A stretch of 64,000 nt of DNA from Steromphala cineraria (taxonomy: Eukaryota; Mollusca; Gastropoda; Trochida; Trochidae): positions 39,071,468-39,135,467 of the forward strand of contig OU744735.1 of assembly GCA_916613615.1 (NCBI GenBank), written 5' to 3'. Under the pieces are notes generated by a model. That model was not told the origin of the DNA. It saw only the letters and a list, made by a program, of their open reading frames with translations, and ran no database searches. Every line of letters starts with the position of its first letter. Position 1 is the stretch's first letter. Positions 58,127 through 64,000 of the stretch are shown one piece after another. The position numbers and the translations under genes were made by a program.

Positions 58127-59726
58127 GCTCACTTTCTGGCTAAATGGATAATTATTGAATATATATATATGTAAGACATGATATCTTAAACATTAAGCGC
58201 CAGGCGAAAATGTTTGAGCATGATAAATTACGAATCGTGAAACAGTTTTATTATGTAAAATTTGATTACTGAGGAATTCACTTCGAATTAACATGAGGAT
58301 ATAGAAATTAAGATACTTTATCTTAAAACTTCCTTAATAGTAGACACGCTTACCTTCTTCTTGTAACGAAAAATAAGAGCAGTCGAGTGGTTGAGTATTA
58401 ATTCTTGCAGAAAAGCAGAATATTTTATCAAGGTTTTTCTCGTTCACCGCTAAGTTAAAAAATTGCATTAAGATTGAATGTTGTGATGAGGTGTAAGTCG
58501 TATCTCAGTCTATCCTAGGTTTAATTACCTTAAGTTAAATTACCTTAACATAAAAATCATTGAGAAGGACTTTCCATCCCCCTTTCCATCTACAATTTGA
58601 AAGATTTAAATCTATTTTGGACCAAGTTGAAACTGTAAGATTTTACAGAAGGAATATATCATTATGTACGAGACCACTGGGGTATCGCAATTGTAAACTT
58701 TCTGAATTTGAATTCTATGTATGAGACATCACAAAATTTCATACTGCTTCCATCTGTGCACGTATAGCACCTGGTAATTTATTTCTCATTATGCTCAACT
58801 ATTACAACACTTGAAAACGTTCAAAGTTAAATGTTCAATGTTAAATGATCATTTAGTTTCCAGAAGTCTTTAAACTGTTGCATTGGAGTATTGTGCAAGC
58901 ATAAACCTTTTTTCGAAATCCATATTCTGACATAGTTTTAACCTTATATAAAATTGTTGGCCAGAATTAAACTTCAATGGTACGATCAACTATTTTTGAA
59001 GCATTTAGAATTTATTGTTAAGTGTGATTTTTAAATGTTGTTCTTGAAACTTCCACTTGGAACATTTACCAATTAGATTAAGTTCTTTCTCATTTTGGGT
59101 GGAAAGACTTTGTATGATTCGATTAAGCACTAAACATGTGCAGAAAGAAGTGTTTAAAAATTGTCGATGTTAAAGAGAACAGACATTGTACATGATGAAG
59201 CGATTACAGGGGCTGTTCATGGTAAAGCTAATATTTCAAAATTTCGTAGAACCTCTTAACTTGCAAAATGACAGAACTCATTAGATATAAGCTTGAAGTT
59301 TCAGATATAGCCTTAAATGAAAATCGAATATGACAATACACTTTAAAATCATAATGTAATATTTATACTGTCAGCGTTATCAAAATGAAAGTGAAAATCC
59401 ATTAGAAACACAGGACACATATTGAATAATATAAGTCGTTGCATAAATTGATGCAAACTTGATATTTTATAGAAAATCATTTGAGGCGTAGAGAAGCTTA
59501 TTAGCTGATCGAAGATACAATTTTAGAAAATTCAAATAAGAAGATCTTTGTTAAATTTATTATACAGGCGGAGGCTTAAATCAAGACCAGGAAGATTCCC
59601 AATCAGATAACATTACACACCGCAGCAAAAAGGTTCAAAAGATCCAAAAAGGCCGTCCTTATACATTGTAAACACGTCTCAGATCATGGCATCAAGTTTC
59701 TTTATGCAAGTCGATGTATGGTTTCC

Positions 59727-60020
59727 GCCCGCGTCAGTTTCAAATCCCCGCATCAAGCCTTTTTTCAGATGTTGGAGGAAATTGTAAATGTAGTACTCAG
59801 GCCAAGAAAAAACATTGAAACTTGAACTTTTACTCGTTTTTGTTTGTGTAGGCCTTCAAAGACACAGTTATAAAGTGATCCAAATGATATATTTATTTGT
59901 TCAAATTCCGTTAAATAATTTTCATCTTCAATGATTAAAAAAAATGGAAATAAAAAAATCCGCGTCATCGCCTGTATGCAGAGACCAGAAACAAAGTTTT
60001 TGACCTATGTATAGTCCACT
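59727..60020. other. Copy B-specific insertion
   Basis: About 290 bp between 'CGATGTATGG' and 'CTCCACACGGATCTATGG' have no counterpart in copy A, where the flanks are adjacent (~7,795-7,815). It contains a weak B-box-like 'GTTTCAAATCC' and no inverted ends that I can find. Confidence 0.55.
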
Positions 60021-60482
60021 GTTACTCCACACGGATCTATGGAATCAACTAGTTCTTTGCAGGTATTGACGTCTTAAGTGATTCTTTGTTTGCTGCTCTG
60101 GAGACATAACCTTGAAAATGTATTTTGAGTAAAGGTCTTAAGAGAGGTTTGGGTTTCATGCTCTCTTTTATGCTGAAGAGTCGGTTTCATTTCTTATGGA
60201 ATAAAATTGGTTATATCTATGCATACAGATTCCTATCTATTCAAAATATAGGCCTTTGTCCTTCCCAAAAGTCAGGAATGTCAATAATGAAACATTTAAT
60301 AATTGTTATACAATGAGAAAATAATATAGAAAACGCATAAAAACTAAACAATTGTGCTCTTTTGATAGCGATGATATTTGTAGCTAAAATATGCCCCCTA
60401 AAAATATGTTAAATGAAGGAAACATTAGAGATTTACATTTGTGGTTTATGGAGGTGAGATGAAAATGATAAAAAGAGTTTGA

Positions 60483-61261
60483 ATATTCAGAAAATAAGTT
60501 GATAAAACACAAAATGTATAAAACTATACATTTTTTATCTAGCCATCAAATGTATGTTTTTATTTTCTAATAGTTAAAAGAATAAACCTTTGTCTAGTTT
60601 CTTTTTTAGATCATACAGCTGCGTACCTTAATTTTTTTCAATTGCTTTTGTGTCATTATGTAAATATTATGTAATTTTGGTTTCGTTTGGCCGTCAATCA
60701 AATACCTCCAGCAGCACTGACAAAGGATCACCAATTGTTCATGTGTAAAATAACTATATATTATATTATATATTATATATTATATTATCGTCTGGTCACT
60801 GGTAAATAATTTCCAAATTTGGCATGGTTGAAATAGACAGATGGTGTCATATTTTAAAAATTCCTATTTACTTAAGTTTCGATTAAAATATTCCATATAG
60901 ACTCGCTGAGACGAAAAATGGCACAATGACATTGACAATGCAAATTATCATTATGACTTAAATAGATCCAAAGCTGTTGTCACTTATGAAGGATTTTGTA
61001 CAAAAAAATAAAAAATGGTGATTTCGAAACATTGTCACTTTGATGACATGCCCAAATTGTTTCGCATAACTGCAAGGTATGACATACGGATATGTTAATG
61101 CAAATAAATCTTATTTAGTGAAATTTTGAACATAATCTGGTTTTTTTTTGCAATGCTAGTATATTGCCCAGGCGGCGCTAAACAATAACTCACTCGTAAT
61201 GCTAGTATGCCTCAAGGACAACCAAAATTACAAATTGAACTAGAATACGCAGGCAAGTGAA
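60483..61261. other. No recognised feature; AT palindrome
   Basis: The part of copy B that does not match copy A. It contains a (TATAT/ATTATA) alternating run at 60,757-60,790 that would form a cruciform-prone palindrome. No gene. Confidence 0.5.
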
Positions 61262-61781
61262 CTTTAAGGTACGCAGCTGTATCTATGAAACCGTATCTAC
61301 ACTCCACGCCTTCTGTATGTATCCTTATCATCGTTGTTGTTTTGTAATAAAATATACTAGTAAAATACGACTGTGTTGTCTCTGAGTATCAAGGTCCTTT
61401 GTGACAATAGCTAACGAACATTATCAAATAATTATGTGTTGCACTTCAGTTCAGTTATACTTGAGGTAATTTGCAAATAAGCGATGCAGTTATGGATTCA
61501 AATTGCTGACAAATAAGAAATATATTGCCTTCTCAATTAAAAAAGTGTCATTTTATTTGGACACGTACATTCTCTTCGTACAGTAGAATGGACAAGAACA
61601 GCAATATTATGCCCTGGACCTGAAATCAACGTATACCAATGATATGAAAGACAATAACATTTTACACACGTTCCTTGCATGTAGTCGATGCTTGATTTAC
61701 TTTTGATCTCACTTAAAGTTTTATTCATATACAAATTAAAGTCCTAGATGTATACATACATATTTATTTAGACACCAATAT
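61262..61781. repeat. Segmental duplication, copy B (second block)
   Basis: Counterpart of 10,300-10,830. The match stops exactly after 'GACACCAATAT', where the 3' end of a minus-strand LINE begins. The LINE therefore inserted into copy B after the duplication (or is absent from the other haplotype). Confidence 0.85.
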
Positions 61782-61873
61782 CAATTCTTTATTTCTGAAG
61801 TGTAGGCCATCGGCCCATAACTACAAGATTGTACATGACAAACTGGTGTGTATACAATAAAAGGTTTTCAGCT

Positions 61874-62760
61874 TTAACATCTTATGTACATTGCATGGTA
61901 AATAAAGCATGCTAAGTTATTAATAAGTTTACAATCTGATGTCAACATGAGAAATTTGAATTTAGCTTCATTTGGATTTGTACAATATATCTGAGGTAAA
62001 TATTTAGAACGGAGTTGGTGGAATTTGGAACATACAAGGAGAAAATGGTACTCATCCTCAATATAACCTTCATCACATTGTAAACACAATCTATCATATC
62101 TATTTATATTAAAATGCCTTCCTGTTTCGATACGTAAATGATGTGAGAAACATCTCAATTGAGCAATAGCTACTCTAAACTTCTTGATATTAACTGCAAT
62201 TAAGTATAATTCCTTTGAAAATGATAGTTTGAAATAAGAATAAGCGATAGATTTGGTGCCAATTTGAAGAGAGCTATGCCAATTCTGCTCATGAATACAT
62301 TTCAACCGACTCATAAACTCGGATAAGAACGACGTAGGAAGACTAACAAATTGCTGTTCCCAGACATAACCAAAGCCTAAACTGTACAACAAATCCCGAC
62401 ACCTCGAAGCCCAATTAATTTTATTATGTTCTAAAGCCCCTAACATCATATAGTAACATTTCTTGGGATGGCGGATTCGGGCATAGATAATAATTTTAGC
62501 CAATATGTTATTGCCTTTTTGTATGCAGATAAAAAGAGAGGGTAACGCCCACATTCGCCTCTAGCTATATTATTTGGGGTAGAAATCTTAACACCTAAAT
62601 ATCGTTTGCAAGCTCAAGTATGTACCGATTCCATAAAATCATTCTGCCAGAACCCCCGGACTTCGGAACCGTAAAGCAGAATAGGAGCTATTTTCATATC
62701 AAATATCTTAAAATACAATTCATATGATATATTCCCAAGCTTACTTAATATTTTAAGAAC
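61874..62760 (-). pseudogene. LINE C-terminal domain
   Basis: Post-RT region of the second LINE. It begins K-A-F-L-G-V-L-K-I-L at the deletion junction, continues F-D-M-K-I-A-P-I-L-L-Y-G-S-E-V (the usual end-of-thumb 'P.LLYG.E.W' motif), then L-L-Y-S-L-G-F-G-Y-V-W-E and a Cys/His cluster near the end (C-L-Q-C...E-Y-H-F-L-L-V-C). A stop near 62,610 separates the first ~50 codons from the 226-codon open stretch. It is one or two frames away from the upstream RT piece. Not functional. Confidence 0.8.
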
Positions 62761-62762
62761 GC

Positions 62763-64000
62763 CTAAAAAAGCCTTTTTACCTTGTCAAATTTAACACAAG
62801 CCTTGACTGATGTATAAATAGACTTATTGAATTGAGAGACACCTTTTGACTTTAGAACTGACCATAGTTTCAAACGTTTGACACTATCAAATGCCTTTGC
62901 AAAATCAACGAAAAGACAATAAAGTTTAACCTTTTGTTTACTTAGATATCGTTGTATTATTGACTGAAGAATAAATATATTATCTATTGTTGAAGAGTCC
63001 TGACGAAACCCGGCCTGAGACTCTGCTATTTTACCATAAGCGTCACACCAGTAAGTTAACCTCCCGTTTAGAACAGACACATAAAGCTTACTAAAAACAC
63101 TAAGGAGAGAGATACATCTATAATTAGACGGAGTGTGGATATCACCACTTTTATATATAGGAACAATGACAGCTTCCGACAAAGATTCTGGAAAGTAAGC
63201 ATGTTCAAACATAACATTGAAAAGCACTGTTAGATAAGGTACAAGTATATCTGTTGTATATTTAAAGAATTCTGAAATCAATAAATCAAGGCCAGATGAT
63301 TTGCCACATTTCAGTCTTTCAATTGCAAATATAATCTCATCTTGTGTGATACGAGAGTCAAGAATAAACCGTGTCATATCATCACTGTTGTCACGGTCAT
63401 TATCGCTGTCACCAGTGTCTAAAACAGTTCCATCATCTGATAAAAATAAGTTTTTGGAATGTTCAGCCCATTCTTCAATGGTTATCGTAGGAACACGCTT
63501 AGTAGCGTTATGAGACAATCCTTTTAAAGTAGACCAATATGATTTACTATCATTGAGGCTTGTTGATATTTTATCACTCATGAGTTCAAAATATGCTTTC
63601 TTCTTCTTTCTAAGTAGAGATGTGTAAGTATTCCTAGCTTGAATATAGTTAGTAAGGTTAAAGTCATTTTTATCACAACGAAACATTCTTAAAAGTCACT
63701 CCCTTTCCGATCTGTAGAAAGTACATTCTTTGTCAAACCAGGGTTCGGTGTGTGCGAGTCTAGTTTTCCTGTAGCGTTTCATACTGTCTACTGCACTGTA
63801 TATAGCTTCGGTGAACTGAGTGACAGCTTCATCAATGTCATCAATGAGCAATGTACATTTCTCCAAAATGTCGACCACTGCAGGCAACATCAAATTCTCC
63901 CTTAACTGTTGCATGTACTTGATGTCCCATACATAGCGGTACGTCACACGTGTTGCACGGGCTTCGTCTTCCTCGCTGTCGTCGATAGCAGTGTCACGTG
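62763..64000 (-). pseudogene. LINE reverse transcriptase, N-terminal half, partial
   Basis: Read from the window edge (open at 64,000): an acidic linker (D-D-S-E-E-D-E), the pre-RT region, then one in-frame TGA at 63,696-63,698 before L-L-R-M-F-R-C. The RT follows: L-K-C-G-K-S-S-G-L-D; F-P-E-S-L-S-E-A-V-I-V-P-I-Y-K-S-G; N-Y-R-C-I-S-L-L-S-V-F-S-K; E-S-Q-A-G-F-R; and the first catalytic motif F-V-D-F-A-K-A-F-D-S-V. The frame stops at K-V-K-R-L-F, where the second catalytic motif (F/YADD), the GLKQG-type motif and the thumb should lie. It is joined instead to the C-terminal domain. Only one nonsense codon in over 400 codons suggests a fairly recent element apart from the deletion. As residues upstream of 63,947 are also open, the ORF extends to the edge. 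Confidence 0.88.

Larger units (their letters stand above)
54304..60482. repeat. Segmental duplication, copy B (main block)
   Basis: Direct-orientation counterpart of 1-8,283. It lacks several copy A segments but carries two of its own: an LTR-like insertion at 57,400-57,584 and about 290 bp at 59,727-60,020. The missing 3,027-4,050 segment of copy A is bounded in copy A by TTTAAA at both ends and is replaced here by one TTTAAA (57,762-57,767), which fits a deletion through a 6-bp microhomology. It could be a true tandem duplication or an uncollapsed second haplotype joined during assembly. No gene is seen. Confidence 0.9.
61782..64000 (-). mobile_element. Second LINE (CR1/L2-like?), internally deleted, runs off the window
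   Basis: A minus-strand non-LTR retrotransposon whose 3' end (61,782-61,800, 'CAGAAATAAAGAATTG' on the minus strand) sits exactly at the break of the segmental duplication. The preserved parts are a linker, the fingers half of the reverse transcriptase and the C-terminal domain. The central catalytic part is deleted. Protein sequence resembles a LINE group common in molluscs that I place near CR1/L2 with low certainty. The 5' end, endonuclease and any target duplication lie beyond the window. Confidence 0.85.

Overview
This 64 kb window is AT-rich nuclear DNA from an animal. The likeliest source is a marine invertebrate, possibly a bivalve or other mollusc, but that is inference from its repeats (an L1/Tx1-like LINE, a second LINE resembling families common in molluscs, TTAA-flanked MITEs, Penelope-style hammerhead sequence), not from any diagnostic gene. 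I found no intact protein-coding gene, no rRNA gene and no convincing functional tRNA gene. Real coding sequence is limited to two decayed LINE retrotransposons, a broken THAP-like domain and a few possible single exons.

Layout: (1) 1-8.3 kb and 10.3-10.8 kb form copy A of a duplicated segment whose copy B lies in direct orientation at 54.3-60.5 and 61.26-61.78 kb. The copies differ by many indels and element insertions. (2) 11,313-19,071 is a 7.76 kb foldback element. It has arms of 3.1 and 3.9 kb, each carrying a 166-bp tandem array with higher-order structure, and it is flanked by a 9-bp target-site duplication. (3) 20.5-27.7 kb holds two oppositely oriented arrays of a GCGGTAAA-type motif. 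Between them is a tandem-duplicated, Penelope-like region with a complete type I hammerhead ribozyme at 23,295-23,342. (4) 25-43 kb is mostly anonymous intergenic or intronic DNA with MITEs, SINE-like pieces and isolated candidate exons. (5) 43,654-49,373 is a nested set: a 5.7 kb element with ~558-bp terminal inverted repeats and a 6-bp target duplication, split by a 5'-truncated L1-like LINE with a 13-bp target duplication, itself split by small DNA elements and a SINE. (6) From 61.78 kb to the window edge is a second LINE on the minus strand that has lost its reverse-transcriptase catalytic core.

The two foldback elements and the hammerhead locus are the most interesting parts. A sequence at 50.56-50.69 kb matches the DNA flanking the large foldback element and has the spacing expected of an unoccupied site, which independently supports its boundaries.
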